Positions 33,801 through 41,865 of a stretch of 64,000 bases of DNA are shown piece by piece. The DNA is from Ferrovibrio sp041906005. Its GTDB lineage: Bacteria; Pseudomonadota; Alphaproteobacteria; Ferrovibrionales; Ferrovibrionaceae. The notes beneath the pieces are model-generated. The model had not been told where the DNA came from, ran no database searches, and saw nothing but the letters and a program-made list of their open reading frames with translations. The stretch spans positions 434,001 through 498,000 of the forward strand of contig NZ_JAYRJY010000001.1 of assembly GCF_041906005.1 (NCBI RefSeq), in the 5' to 3' direction. The position numbers were made by a program, and so were the translations under genes. Numbering within the stretch: position 1 is the stretch's first letter; every line of letters starts with the position of its first letter.

Positions 33801-34280
33801 GATCCTGTCGGTGGCCGACTGGGCGGCCTCTTCCATCTCGCGGGCCTGGCGACGCAGCGCGCCAGCCAGGGCGGAGACGCGGCGCTCGGCTTCGGGCGTG
33901 GGATAGGTCAGATCGAGCAGCACCTGATGCAGGGCGGCGGCCTGACGCTTGATGGCGCTGCCGCGCCACATGTTGAGCAGCAGCAGCCAGAGGAAAGCCA
34001 GCGGCGCGGCCATGCCGGCAATGAAGGCGCCGACCTCGTGCGGCAGGGCATGCCACAGGTTCTGCCAGCCGATGGAATTCTGGATATAGAGGGCGCAGAT
34101 GCCGAGCCAGAGCACGCTGACCACTGAGCCGCCCGCCACCATGATGCGGCGGCGGCGCTCCAGCGCCGGCATGCCGATCAGTTCGGCGGCTTCCGCTTCG
34201 GCGCGGTCGACCGCTACCTGGCTGGCTGCCTTGGCCGCATTGGCGGCCATATCGGCGCGCGGATGTTTAATCAGCGTCAT
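30807..34280 (-). CDS. TipN-like membrane-anchored coiled-coil protein (1157 aa)
   Basis: Large envelope-anchored structural protein. Two membrane helices near the N-terminus (about 46-68 and 83-104) are followed by more than 900 residues of almost unbroken helical coiled coil in which I find no proline, cysteine, tryptophan or tyrosine. A compact C-terminal domain follows (about 1045-1157: LNSMAIDITRLLNRDLSE, ELWRRYYKGERGLFTRKL). This layout matches TipN of Caulobacter, a new-pole marker for division and flagellar placement, and I recall its C-terminal domain having similar blocks. It is not a chemoreceptor: HAMP and MCP signalling hairpin are lacking. GGGGGAGG precedes the ATG. The HTD2 gene follows closely. 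Confidence 0.72.
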   Translation of the reverse strand: MTLIKHPRADMAANAAKAASQVAVDRAEAEAAELIGMPALERRRRIMVAGGSVVSVLWLGICALYIQNSIGWQNLWHALPHEVGAFIAGMAAPLAFLWLLLLNMWRGSAIKRQAAALHQVLLDLTYPTPEAERRVSALAGALRRQAREMEEAAQSATDRIAALGETMASQQQVLINAAAGAGEQVALQAKQITGSLSQSSQGLLAAAEQVNRDLDATVKGLAGRFEEQSKALVDAADKVGNEMNAKVNGIGQTVSTQAQVLLQAADVIVREVETARGIFQTKASEISRITSAIQFQNERVEELSRRHGELMDQAVQRAAEVAQQIAAALEQKIVALEQAVTRAGGEAGRIGMSFAESAQTITTAAEVTVARATAASESFGRESLLFSNASQKVIDSAEAAGTVLRERVREIEQATGTTIGRIRDIGETIRSEVGSLDEQGARVAERLRLSADEMRGRTGALEQAGASATRQADAFAEAATQAEQRLKLTGDLVRHQADQLGAAAELADQRLAQAGDALRREGANMTSTLQQITDRAMRAGDELKQRADILDETSGRALNKIGEADASIRERVESLGQAGRDALAMAAQVQETMTQANALLAQAAQRTDDQISAAGGQLRQHAEQFVTTIDGVTRRITETGDSVRDQIDGLDQAAARTAQRLRAAGESAGQDAVQLQSAAERASQRLHQVSETAQTQAHALSAAAERAAMESQLAGSTAQARAKDLQDLSLGVAEAMAQLAERATAQTTALVAMSEKAQIEATSLNAAAEKATSSINTAGDTARIRSVELGEAAQGVVDRTLELRSTIHEQAGALTALSTELTRQAESIRENFRGRVQELAEASDAAILKTANIGDSFRRQAQEVSRVSDEAISRVEQVGTTFDARAREINLAVGNASGRIDDASEVLRNRTRELANIVEDAMKQTDRMSDGFRRQADEVDTRAARLSEKVTEIGERLARTGTEFSAVTDRATARAAETAETLGQRAQELASAAARAASEAASAEASLKADAQALADAARTASVEAEALRKATQALRGEQFLKTAAFITGHLNSMAIDITRLLNRDLSEELWRRYYKGERGLFTRKLIDQRDLDKIRGKYQEDGEFRDFTDRYIAEFERVLAGAKGVEHEELLTSAFVTADIGKVYLLLREAVGKARQ

Positions 34281-34576
34281 CGCAACCTCCCCCGCCGGGC
34301 CGGATCGTCATCCAGCCGGTCGGATCGCGTTAAGGCCCGCATTGAAACACCAATTCAAGCAGGCACAAAGGCCGGCGCAGACGTAAATCCCGCGCCGGTA
34401 GCACAACTGATAGGGGAGCATTGGTTAACAGCGGCTTGCGAAAAACCGGCCCGCCATACTTATCCCCACAATCCACAGGCGGCTTTTTGCGCTGCAGCGA
34501 CCGTCAGCGACACGGCATAAAATCAGGGGGTTCACGCTATACTGAATCCGTCAAGGCAATTTTTTACAGCCTCATG

Positions 34577-34625
34577 CCACACATCGTATTGACGCTCCCT
34601 TAACCGTCAGTACCATATGTTGTGT
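34577..34625 (+). promoter_or_regulatory. nrdA promoter overlapped by a pair of NrdR-like boxes
   Basis: TTGACG (34589-34594) and TACCAT (34611-34616), 16 bases apart, look like a sigma70 promoter. GTACCATATGTTGTGT (34610-34625) agrees with the NrdR-box consensus ACACAATATATTGTGT at 12 of 16 positions and covers the -10. CCACACATCGTATTGA (34577-34592), a weaker copy 33 bases upstream, covers the -35. NrdR normally needs two boxes about three helical turns apart. Confidence 0.55.
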
Positions 34626-34780
34626 TCGCTGACGCTGTTTCGGGTCGACGCTGCGCCGCCTTCGAAAGCTGTTTTTCCGGGATTTCCCGGCGTTTCGAAG
34701 GTGAAAAGGCGGGGTGCGCAGCCGCCAGATAGCCAAAAGCGGACGGATATTGGGATTCATAGAAGAACGGCCGGGCCGGC

Positions 34781-34810
34781 CACCACAAAATGTGGTGCCA
34801 CACATTGTGG
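34781..34810. promoter_or_regulatory. Two adjacent palindromes upstream of nrdA
   Basis: CACCACAAAATGTGGTG (34781-34797) and CCACACATTGTGG (34798-34810) are near-perfect inverted repeats of form CCACA-N3-TGTGG, lying side by side 33 bases before the GTG start. The first matches the NrdR box well; the 15-base centre spacing is half that of usual NrdR pairs. Confidence 0.55.
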
Positions 34811-34842
34811 GGCCGGGCCGCAAGAACGAGGGGAAGCCATCC

Positions 34843-36768
34843 GTGCTGAACACTCTGCAAACCGAACGCGGCATCCGCATCGACGTCGACCGCAGCCGCG
34901 ACCGCCTGCTGACCGATTTCGGCAAGGCCACCCTCGATGACCGTTACCTGCTGCCCGGCGAGTCCTACCAGGACCTGTTCGCCCGCGTCGCCAGCCATTA
35001 TGCCGACGACACCGCCCATGCCCAGCGGATGTACAGCTACATCAGCAAGCTCTGGTTCATGCCGGCGACACCGGTTCTGTCCAATGGCGGCACCAGCCGC
35101 GGCCTGCCGATCTCGTGCTTCCTGAACGAGGCCAATGACAGTCTGGACGGCATCGTCGGCCTGTGGAACGAGAATGTCTGGCTGGCGGCCCGCGGCGGCG
35201 GCATCGGCAGCTACTGGGGCAACCTGCGTTCGATCGGCGAAAAGGTCGGCCAGAACGGCAAGACCTCGGGCATCATTCCCTTCATCCGCGTGATGGACAG
35301 CCTGACCCTGGCGATCAGCCAGGGCTCGCTGCGCCGCGGCTCGGCCGCCTGCTACCTGCCGATCGACCATCCGGAAATCGAGGAATTCATCGAGATCCGC
35401 CGTCCGACCGGCGGCGATCCGAACCGCAAGGCGCTGAACCTGCATAACGGCATCCTGATCTCGGACGCCTTCATGCGCGCCGTGGAAGCCGACGAGGAAT
35501 GGGCCCTGCTCAGCCCGCATGACCAGACCGTGCAGCGCACCGTCTCGGCCCGCGCGCTGTGGATCCGCATCCTCACCGCCCGCATCGAGACCGGCGAGCC
35601 GTATATCGTCTACATCGACCACGTGAACCGCGCCCTGCCCGAGCACCACAAGCTAGCCGGCCTGCGGGTCAAGACCTCGAACCTGTGCAGCGAAATCACG
35701 CTGCCGACCGGCATCGACCAGCATGGCCAGCAGCGTACGGCCGTGTGCTGCCTGTCGTCGCTGAACCTCGAATACTTCCATGAATGGAAGGAGCATCCGC
35801 TGTTCATCGAGGACTGCCTGCGCTTCCTCGACAACGTGCTGCAGGACTTCATCGAGAAGGCACCCGACAGCATGGCCAAGGCGCGTTACGCCGCCCAGCG
35901 CGAGCGTTCGGTGGGCCTGGGCGTGATGGGCTTCCACTCCTTCCTGCAAGCCAATGGCGTGCCGTGGGAAAGCGTGATGGCCAAGGTGTGGAACCGCACC
36001 ATCTTCAAGCATGTGAAGGATGCCTCGGATGCCGCCTCGCGCAAGCTGGCGGAAGAACGCGGCCCCTGCCCCGATGCCGCCGAATACGGCATCATGGAAC
36101 GCTTCTCGCACAAGATCGCGATCGCGCCGACCGCGTCGATCTCGATCATCGCCGGCGGCGCCTCGCCCGGTATCGAGCCGAACGTGGCCAATGCCTTCAC
36201 CCACAAGACCCTGTCGGGCAGCTTCTCGGTGCGCAACCGCTATCTGGAAAAGACGCTGGAGCAGTACGAGAAGAACGATGACGAGACGTGGTCGTCGATC
36301 ACCACCAACGGCGGCTCGGTGCAGCATCTCGACTTCCTGTCGGATGACGAGAAAGCCGTGTTCAAGACCGCCTTCGAGATCGACCAGCGCTGGCTGATCG
36401 ACTTGGCGGCCGACCGCACGCCCTATATCTGCCAGGCGCAGAGCCTGAACATCTTCCTGCCGGCCAACGTGCACAAGCGCGATCTGCATCAGATCCACTT
36501 CCAGGCCTGGAAGAAGGGCGTGAAGAGCCTTTATTACTGCCGCTCACTCTCCATTCAGCGCGCCGAGACGGTGTCGGGCAAATCGGCCTCGGAAACCGTC
36601 ACGAACGTCGTTTCGATCCCGCTGGTCGGTAAGATCAACGAAGGCGAACGTCCTCAGCGTGCGCCGGCGATCAACGAGCCCGAACTGCCGCTGGTGGCGG
36701 CGGCGGCTTCCGTCGGCGGCGGCCCGCGCGAGGCGGTTGATTACGACGAGTGCCTTGCCTGCCAGTAA
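34843..36768 (+). CDS. nrdA: Ribonucleoside-diphosphate reductase alpha subunit, without ATP-cone
   Basis: Large subunit of class I ribonucleotide reductase, which reduces NDPs to dNDPs with the radical supplied by NrdB. The catalytic set is visible: TPVLSNGGTSRGLPISCF with the first active-site cysteine, NLCSEITLPT with N-x-C-x-E, LCSE/AVCCLSSLNLEYF, and the PTASISIIAGGASPGIEPN block; the C-terminal shuttle cysteines are in DECLACQ. I start at GTG 34843 (641 aa) because GAGGGGAAG precedes it. The protein begins directly with the R1 N-terminal helices and carries no ATP-cone, so dATP activity control as in E. coli is not expected. nrdB is 7 kb downstream. Confidence 0.94.
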   Translation: MLNTLQTERGIRIDVDRSRDRLLTDFGKATLDDRYLLPGESYQDLFARVASHYADDTAHAQRMYSYISKLWFMPATPVLSNGGTSRGLPISCFLNEANDSLDGIVGLWNENVWLAARGGGIGSYWGNLRSIGEKVGQNGKTSGIIPFIRVMDSLTLAISQGSLRRGSAACYLPIDHPEIEEFIEIRRPTGGDPNRKALNLHNGILISDAFMRAVEADEEWALLSPHDQTVQRTVSARALWIRILTARIETGEPYIVYIDHVNRALPEHHKLAGLRVKTSNLCSEITLPTGIDQHGQQRTAVCCLSSLNLEYFHEWKEHPLFIEDCLRFLDNVLQDFIEKAPDSMAKARYAAQRERSVGLGVMGFHSFLQANGVPWESVMAKVWNRTIFKHVKDASDAASRKLAEERGPCPDAAEYGIMERFSHKIAIAPTASISIIAGGASPGIEPNVANAFTHKTLSGSFSVRNRYLEKTLEQYEKNDDETWSSITTNGGSVQHLDFLSDDEKAVFKTAFEIDQRWLIDLAADRTPYICQAQSLNIFLPANVHKRDLHQIHFQAWKKGVKSLYYCRSLSIQRAETVSGKSASETVTNVVSIPLVGKINEGERPQRAPAINEPELPLVAAAASVGGGPREAVDYDECLACQ

Positions 36769-36790
36769 GGCAATTGTAGCGATACGATGC

Positions 36791-36820
36791 AAAAAGCCCG
36801 GCCTGCAAGCCGGGCTTTTT
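36791..36820 (+). terminator. Intrinsic terminator of nrdA
   Basis: AAAAAGCCCGGC and GCCGGGCTTTTT pair over 12 bp around CTGCAA, ending in five T residues, 22 bases after the stop. A strong terminator that separates nrdA from the PAS gene. Confidence 0.92.
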
Positions 36821-36942
36821 CATGTGCATTTCGGCGCCGTAACGCTTGATGGTTGTCAAATCTTTAGACCGTCTTACGCATTGTTAATTTCACATCCTGC
36901 GGCAAACGACCTTTGATAGCGATGTCAACAGAGGACATCGCC

Positions 36943-37500
36943 ATGATCACAGTTTCCCCGGTCAATCGCGCGCGCACCAGTCCCGCCGACCAGTTCCTGG
37001 TCACCCATGCCGACCTCACCGGCGGCATCACCTACGCGAATTCCTATTTCTGCCAGGCGCAGGCCTGCGGCGAGAAGGAGCTGCTCGGCCAGCCGCATAA
37101 CATGCTGCGCCATCCCGACATGCCCGCCGCCGTGTTCCAACTGATCTGGCAGCGCATTCGCGACGGCGAGGAAGTCTTCGCTTATGTGAAGAACATGGCC
37201 TGCAATGGCGAGTATTACTGGACCCTGTCGCACCTCACGCCGCATTACGGTGCCGCCGCCCGCCATATCGACAGCTATCAGTGTTTCCGGCGTGCCGCCT
37301 CCGGCCGCAGCATCGCTGCCGCCGAGGAAGCCTATCGGGAATTGCGGCTGATTGAGCGGAGCACCAACAGCAAGGAACAAGGCGTGGCCGCGAGCCGCCA
37401 GCATCTGGATGGCATGATGAGCCGCAGCGGCACCAGCTATGACGAATGGGTACTGTCGCTGGCAGCCCTGGACGATGAGGAAACCGGCCTCGCGGCCTGA
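36943..37500 (+). CDS. Single PAS-domain protein (Aer-type PAS)
   Basis: Soluble protein of 185 residues with one PAS domain of the energy-taxis (Aer) group: FLVTHADLTGGITYANSYF, GQPHNMLRHPDMPAAVFQLIW (marker NMLRHPDMP) and VKNMACNGEYYW at about 16-100. The N-x-x-R-H-P-D-M-P block is typical of redox-sensing Aer PAS domains that bind FAD. No chemoreceptor, kinase or GGDEF output follows; instead a helical tail (about 125-185) ends the protein, so signals must pass to a partner. GAGGACATCGCC precedes the ATG at 36943. The frame also opens at TTG 36913 and ATG 36922, which I do not prefer. Confidence 0.86.
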   Translation: MITVSPVNRARTSPADQFLVTHADLTGGITYANSYFCQAQACGEKELLGQPHNMLRHPDMPAAVFQLIWQRIRDGEEVFAYVKNMACNGEYYWTLSHLTPHYGAAARHIDSYQCFRRAASGRSIAAAEEAYRELRLIERSTNSKEQGVAASRQHLDGMMSRSGTSYDEWVLSLAALDDEETGLAA

Positions 37501-37573
37501 AATCTTTTCCCGGGCGGCAATGGTTTCCGCTTTGGTTTTCCGCTTTCAGTGGGCCGGAACGCCCGGTTTCTTG

Positions 37574-37966
37574 TCAGGTGTTCCGGCTGGCCTGCCAGAT
37601 TTCCAGCACGGCAATCAACACGACGCTGCCGCCGATACCCAAATGGGCCAATAGCGCCATGTCATATCCGGTGAAGCCCAGCAGCCAGGGTGACAGCCCG
37701 GCCCACAGCCCGAGCACGGCGTTGATATAAGCCTCCCAGCGATCCAGCAGGGTAAGCGCCAGTGCCGACAGCGCAAAAACCAGCAGGCCGATGATCACCG
37801 CATTCATCGTCGCCTCTTCCAGGCCACGATAGCCCAGCAACCACGGCGATCCCGCCAGCGCGATGCCAAGCGCCATATTCGCCCAATCCTGCCAGCGTCG
37901 CGCTTCCGGCTCGCGATGGGGCTCGCGATGGGACCCACGATGGGGTTCGTGACTGATATGGACCAT
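37574..37966 (-). CDS. SPW-repeat membrane protein
   Basis: Small inner-membrane protein with two copies of the SPW repeat: GSPWLLGY (about 39-46) and LSPWLLGF (about 90-97), each next to a membrane helix, giving four helices in all in 130 residues. The function of the family is unknown. The N-terminal 20 residues are histidine/arginine-rich, encoded by a 12-base tandem repeat, and could bind metal or simply be a charged tail. GGAGGAGG precedes the ATG. Confidence 0.88.
   Translation of the reverse strand: MVHISHEPHRGSHREPHREPEARRWQDWANMALGIALAGSPWLLGYRGLEEATMNAVIIGLLVFALSALALTLLDRWEAYINAVLGLWAGLSPWLLGFTGYDMALLAHLGIGGSVVLIAVLEIWQASRNT
37910..37945. repeat. 12-bp tandem repeat (3 copies) in the SPW gene
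   Basis: CTCGCGATGGGG, CTCGCGATGGGA and CCCACGATGGGG follow one another and encode the H-R-x-x repeats near the N-terminus of the SPW protein. Such a short array can change copy number by slippage in steps of four residues. Confidence 0.75.
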
Positions 37967-38104
37967 GACGCACCTCCTCCGGCTCTCGGCATCACTGCCA
38001 AAACCGTTCAGGCCGTGCGGCGACAGCCCCCCCCGATGCCGTTACACGGCGTCATTCTTCAAATAGGGCGGGTTCAGGCCATTCTCCAGAGGTGGCCAAA
38101 ACGA

Positions 38105-38141
38105 AACAGCCGGCGCCGGCCCGTCGGGCCCGCCCCGGCTG
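38105..38141 (-). terminator. Probable terminator of the TonB-dependent receptor gene
   Basis: On the minus strand ACAGCCGG...CCGGCTGT forms the outer part of a long GC-rich stem, 33 bases past the stop codon, followed by TTCGTTTT. Confidence 0.65.
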
Positions 38142-38174
38142 TCTTGAGTGCCACCCGTTCAGGCGGCGGCCGGC

Positions 38175-40631
38175 TTACCAGCGATATCGCAGCCCGGCGG
38201 TTATCGTGCGCTCATACCCATAAGCACACCACTCGCCGTAATAGCAGGACGCCACGTAATCCTTGTCGAAGAGATTCTTCACATTCACCGAGAAATCGAC
38301 ACCGGCAAATGTGTCGGACAATGCGCCCAGATCGTAGTTCAGTGCCGCATCGACCAGAGTAAAGGACGGCACCTGGATGGTATTGGCGGGGTTGACCGTA
38401 CTGCCCACATATCGGACGCCACTGCCCAGGCTGAGGCCCCTGAACGATGTATCGCGCGGCATGTGATACATGATCCAGGCCGAGGCCTGATGCTCGGGCA
38501 CGGCACCAAGGCGCTTGCCCTGCAGACCGCTGTTGTCCCTCGTGACTTCGGTATCGAGGAAGGTATAGCTGCCCAGCAGGTCGATCTGCCTGGTGAGGCT
38601 GTGTCGCGCCTCGAACTCGAAGCCACGCGACTTCGCTTCGCCAACCGTGATGGAATAGCCTGAATGCGCGGGGTCGCCGGTTTTCAGGTTGCTGCGCGTC
38701 ACATCGAAGACGGCAGCCGTGAAGAGGCTGTTGCTGCCCGGCGGCTGGTATTTCAGGCCGAGCTCATACTGCGCGCCCTCTTCCGGATCGAAGGGCTTGC
38801 CCGCGAAATCCGTGCCGCTTTGCGGCGTGAAGGCTTCGGAATAACTGACGTAAGGCGAGAGGCCATTCTCGAAGGCATACAAAATGCCCGCCTTGCCGGT
38901 CCAGGCGCTGTCGTTCTGCCGGGCCACGGCCCCGGTGTTGACGGTCGTCGTGGTGCGTTCCGCCTTGTCGTGCCGGCCGCCCAGCGTGACGACGAAACCG
39001 CCCAGCCGCATCTGATCCTGCAGGTAGAGTCCATACTGTTCCGCATCGACATTGGTGCGGTTGCGATTGGGCACGGTGATCGTCTGACCGTAGACCGGAT
39101 TGAAGATATTGAGCGTCGGCGCCGTGCCGAAGCCGGTCGCGTAATGCCCGTCGATGACCTGGTAATCGAAACCGCCCAGCACCGTATGGTTGACGGGCCC
39201 GGTATCGACGCGCGCTTCCAACTGGTTGTCGAAGACATACGATGTCATCGACTCGCGCGAGGTCGCCGTGCCACGATTCAAGGTCTTGTTATCCGTCTGC
39301 ACGCCGTTCGCGTAAACGCTGTCGTAGGCCAGCGTGCCATGCAGGGTGCGGCCATTCAGCCGCAGGGTCCAGATATCGTTGAGCCGCTTGTCGAACTCGT
39401 AGCCCAGCGCGGTTTGATGTCGGACGAATTTCTCAAAATTCGGATCGCCATCATAGAAATCCATCGGCAACGTGCCATAGGGATTTGCCAGCACCGTACC
39501 CTGCGGCGGAATGCCACCATAGGAATTGCCCTTCGGGTCGCTTTGATACAAACCGAACAGGGTCAGCGTGGTATCTTCATCCGGCCGCCAGGCGATGGAC
39601 GGTGCGATGGAGACACGCTCATTCTCCGTTGTCTTCATCTGGCCGTCTTCGGTCAGGCCGACAACGGTGAAACGATAGGCCAGTTTGCCTTCCGCATCGA
39701 CCTTCTCGGACATGTCGGCGGTAAGCCGGTAATGATTGTTGGTGCCGACTTCCATGCCAACCTCGTGCAGAGGCTCGTCGGTCGGACGTTTGCTGACCTG
39801 ATTGACCAGGCCGCCGGCCGGCGCCTGACCATAAAGCGTGGAGTTGGGGCCCTTCAGAACCTCGGCGCGTTCCAGCAGATAGGGATCGAGCTGCGGCGCG
39901 AAATAATACAGATCCTGCTGCTTCAGGCCGTTCCAGTATCTGTGTGCATCGAAGCCGCGAATGGTGAACATGTCATAGCGTGTTGCGACCGCGCCGCGCG
40001 TCTCCGGCGTGACGCCGGCCGTATAGCGCAGCACCTGATTCAGGGTCTGCGCATTCTGGTCGGCGATCTGATCGCGGGGAATAACGGATATCGACTGCGA
40101 CGTTTCCAGCAAGGGCGTATCGGTTTTGGTGCCGGTCCGCGCCCGCGAAGCGACATACCCGTCCACGGAATCCGTGGCCGTTTCAACCTGGCTGCCACGC
40201 CCTTCCACCGTTACCGGCGGCAATACCGTCGCGTCGCCGCTGCGCGGAATCTCGAACAGGGTGACATTGGCCGGACCGGTAAAGCGATAGCCCATGCCGG
40301 TGCCGTCCAGCATGCGCGCAAGCGCCTCCTGCGGTGTCAGGTTGCCACTGACGGCAGTGCTGCGCAAATTCTGCAACCGCGCACCATCGAACAGGATCTG
40401 GATCGAGGCGCGGTTTGCCAGGGCCAGGATGGCCCGGCTGAGTTCCTGAGCCGGTATATCGAATGCCATCCGCTGCTGCGACGCCGCCGGCGCGGCGGCG
40501 CCCTGGGCCTGTGCAGCGGCAGTTGCCAGATTCAAGCCGGCTGCCAATGCCACCGCGCTGACAGAAAGACCGACCAGACGGCGGGCACTCAGGCGCGGCA
40601 TCACGGGCCGCACCGCCAATTTCGCATTCAT
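38175..40631 (-). CDS. TonB-dependent siderophore receptor with STN signalling domain (FpvA/FecA type)
   Basis: Outer-membrane transporter that imports a ferric siderophore using TonB energy and signals occupancy to FecR. Order: signal peptide (to about AAAQAQ, residue 43), STN domain (about 50-120, MAFDIPAQELSRAILALANRASIQI in short form FDIPAQELSRAI), TonB box region, plug (TSQSISVIPRDQIADQNAQTLNQVL, GFDAHRYWNGLKQ) and 22-strand barrel ending in YRW. The STN domain implies surface signalling. AGGGGGATTTCAAGT supports the ATG at 40631 (818 aa). A Fur-like box lies 39 bases upstream. The FecI and FecR genes precede it on the same strand. The siderophore is unknown; the length and plug resemble hydroxamate/catecholate receptors. 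Confidence 0.94.
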   Translation of the reverse strand: MNAKLAVRPVMPRLSARRLVGLSVSAVALAAGLNLATAAAQAQGAAAPAASQQRMAFDIPAQELSRAILALANRASIQILFDGARLQNLRSTAVSGNLTPQEALARMLDGTGMGYRFTGPANVTLFEIPRSGDATVLPPVTVEGRGSQVETATDSVDGYVASRARTGTKTDTPLLETSQSISVIPRDQIADQNAQTLNQVLRYTAGVTPETRGAVATRYDMFTIRGFDAHRYWNGLKQQDLYYFAPQLDPYLLERAEVLKGPNSTLYGQAPAGGLVNQVSKRPTDEPLHEVGMEVGTNNHYRLTADMSEKVDAEGKLAYRFTVVGLTEDGQMKTTENERVSIAPSIAWRPDEDTTLTLFGLYQSDPKGNSYGGIPPQGTVLANPYGTLPMDFYDGDPNFEKFVRHQTALGYEFDKRLNDIWTLRLNGRTLHGTLAYDSVYANGVQTDNKTLNRGTATSRESMTSYVFDNQLEARVDTGPVNHTVLGGFDYQVIDGHYATGFGTAPTLNIFNPVYGQTITVPNRNRTNVDAEQYGLYLQDQMRLGGFVVTLGGRHDKAERTTTTVNTGAVARQNDSAWTGKAGILYAFENGLSPYVSYSEAFTPQSGTDFAGKPFDPEEGAQYELGLKYQPPGSNSLFTAAVFDVTRSNLKTGDPAHSGYSITVGEAKSRGFEFEARHSLTRQIDLLGSYTFLDTEVTRDNSGLQGKRLGAVPEHQASAWIMYHMPRDTSFRGLSLGSGVRYVGSTVNPANTIQVPSFTLVDAALNYDLGALSDTFAGVDFSVNVKNLFDKDYVASCYYGEWCAYGYERTITAGLRYRW

Positions 40632-40669
40632 ACTTGAAATCCCCCTGAAGTGACGCAATCAGCACTTGC

Positions 40670-40688
40670 GCAAATGAAAATCATTCGC
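40670..40688. promoter_or_regulatory. Fur-like operator upstream of the TonB-dependent receptor
   Basis: GCAAATGAAAATCATTCGC agrees with the Fur consensus GATAATGATAATCATTATC at 13 of 19 positions. It shares the core AATNATTCGC with the palindrome upstream of the sigma factor gene. It suggests repression by iron in addition to FecI activation. Confidence 0.65.
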
Positions 40689-40781
40689 GACATATCACTA
40701 GGACGCGCCACTCCACGGATTTGATAAAAATAATCGAGCCGCTTGACCGAGTATCGGCAGAGGCAGGCTATCTATATGTTT

Positions 40782-41852
40782 CTACTTGTGAATTACGGTT
40801 ATGAAGGGCAAAGCGGTGATGCGCAGGCCCAATTCATCCGCAATCACCCTGAGGGCGCCATCCGGTTCGCCGATGCGGAAAACGCCCGAGACGACGCGAG
40901 CGGACAGGTCGTCATTCGCCAGAAGGATCCGGCTGCGGCGATAGCGGTTGAGTTCCGCAACCACCTCATGCAGCGGCACCTGATAGAAGACAAGATTGCC
41001 GACCCGCCAGGGCGCGATCTCTTGCGGGTCCAGTCTGGCCATGTCGGGCGCCGACATACGGTCCCGCCGATATCGCAGGACCTGCCCCGGCGACAGAACC
41101 GTCACCGGCGGATCGCTGCCTGGCAGCTTCATGGTCACTGCAACGTCATGCTCGGCAACCGCCACGCCGTCGCCGCGCGGTAAATGCTCGACCAGGAATT
41201 GGGTACCCAATGCCCGGGCCGAGAGCAGGCCGGTATCGACGATGAAGGGACGCCCCTCTGCCATGGCCTGTGGCACGGCGCTGAAATAGGCACTGCCGGC
41301 CAGCAACTCGACCCGGCGTTCGGTATTGCTGAAATTCAGTTTCACCGCACTCGACGGCGCAAGCTCGAGACGGCTGCCATCCGGCAGCGTGACACCGCGA
41401 ATTTCACCGGGCGCAGTGCTGTAATCGGCAATCAGGACGGTAACCGGATTGCCCAGCCAGGCCACCGTCAACCCGATTGCCAGAAGCAGGCTGGCAGCAA
41501 CGGCAAAAACCGGCGCCAACCATCGCCGCCCGACCGGTGCCAAACCTGGCTTTGCATGCAGATCGGCCGTATGCCGCAGCAGATCGCCCGGCATCTGCTG
41601 CAATACGGCCAGCGCATCCCAGGTCTGCCGCATGCGCTCATAAACCGCACGATGCTGTGCGCTGCGTTGCAGCCAGTCCTTGAACAGCAGGGTTTCCGCC
41701 GGATCAAGCCGGCCGGCCGTGTGCTGGACGAGCCATTCGGTCGCCTCGCTTTCGATCTGGTCCAGGGGGGTGTCGCTGCTGGTCACGGGTTTCTGGTCGG
41801 CTGTAGGGGTATCTGCCTGTAAGACGTCCAAGCGGCAAAAGAGAAGAAGCAA
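40782..41852 (-). CDS. fecR: FecR-family anti-sigma/sigma regulator
   Basis: Inner-membrane regulator that holds the ECF sigma factor and passes the receptor's signal. The cytoplasmic N-terminal DUF4880-like segment (EATEWLVQHTAG, LFKDWLQRSAQHRAVYERM) is followed by one membrane helix (about 114-132), the periplasmic FecR domain (YSTAPGEIRGVTLPDGSRLELAPSSAV, marker LPDGSRLEL) and a C-terminal STN-contacting part (YRRSRILLANDDLSARVVSG). The start is uncertain: the frame opens with a TTG at 41852, 13 bases after the sigma factor stop, and later GTG or TTG codons are possible. The domain order is complete, so it is functional-looking. Confidence 0.9.
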   Translation of the reverse strand: MLLLFCRLDVLQADTPTADQKPVTSSDTPLDQIESEATEWLVQHTAGRLDPAETLLFKDWLQRSAQHRAVYERMRQTWDALAVLQQMPGDLLRHTADLHAKPGLAPVGRRWLAPVFAVAASLLLAIGLTVAWLGNPVTVLIADYSTAPGEIRGVTLPDGSRLELAPSSAVKLNFSNTERRVELLAGSAYFSAVPQAMAEGRPFIVDTGLLSARALGTQFLVEHLPRGDGVAVAEHDVAVTMKLPGSDPPVTVLSPGQVLRYRRDRMSAPDMARLDPQEIAPWRVGNLVFYQVPLHEVVAELNRYRRSRILLANDDLSARVVSGVFRIGEPDGALRVIADELGLRITALPFITVIHK

Positions 41853-41865
41853 TACTGCAGACTGG

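Larger units (their letters stand above)
34281..34842. promoter_or_regulatory. 560-base intergenic control region between the TipN-like gene and nrdA
   Basis: Divergent region without a supported gene. It holds the TipN-like gene's ribosome-binding site on the minus strand, a sigma70-like promoter with NrdR-like boxes at 34577-34625, and two adjacent palindromes at 34781-34810 close to nrdA. The remaining 300 bases (34281-34576) show nothing I can name. Short reading frames here lack good starts. Confidence 0.5.

Noticed and set aside
30807..34280. Idea that the 1157-residue protein is a methyl-accepting chemotaxis protein
   Set aside because: No HAMP domain, no ligand-binding domain between the two membrane helices, and no conserved signalling hairpin tip.
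38664..40637. 657-residue plus-strand open frame
   Set aside because: Shadow of the TonB-dependent receptor.
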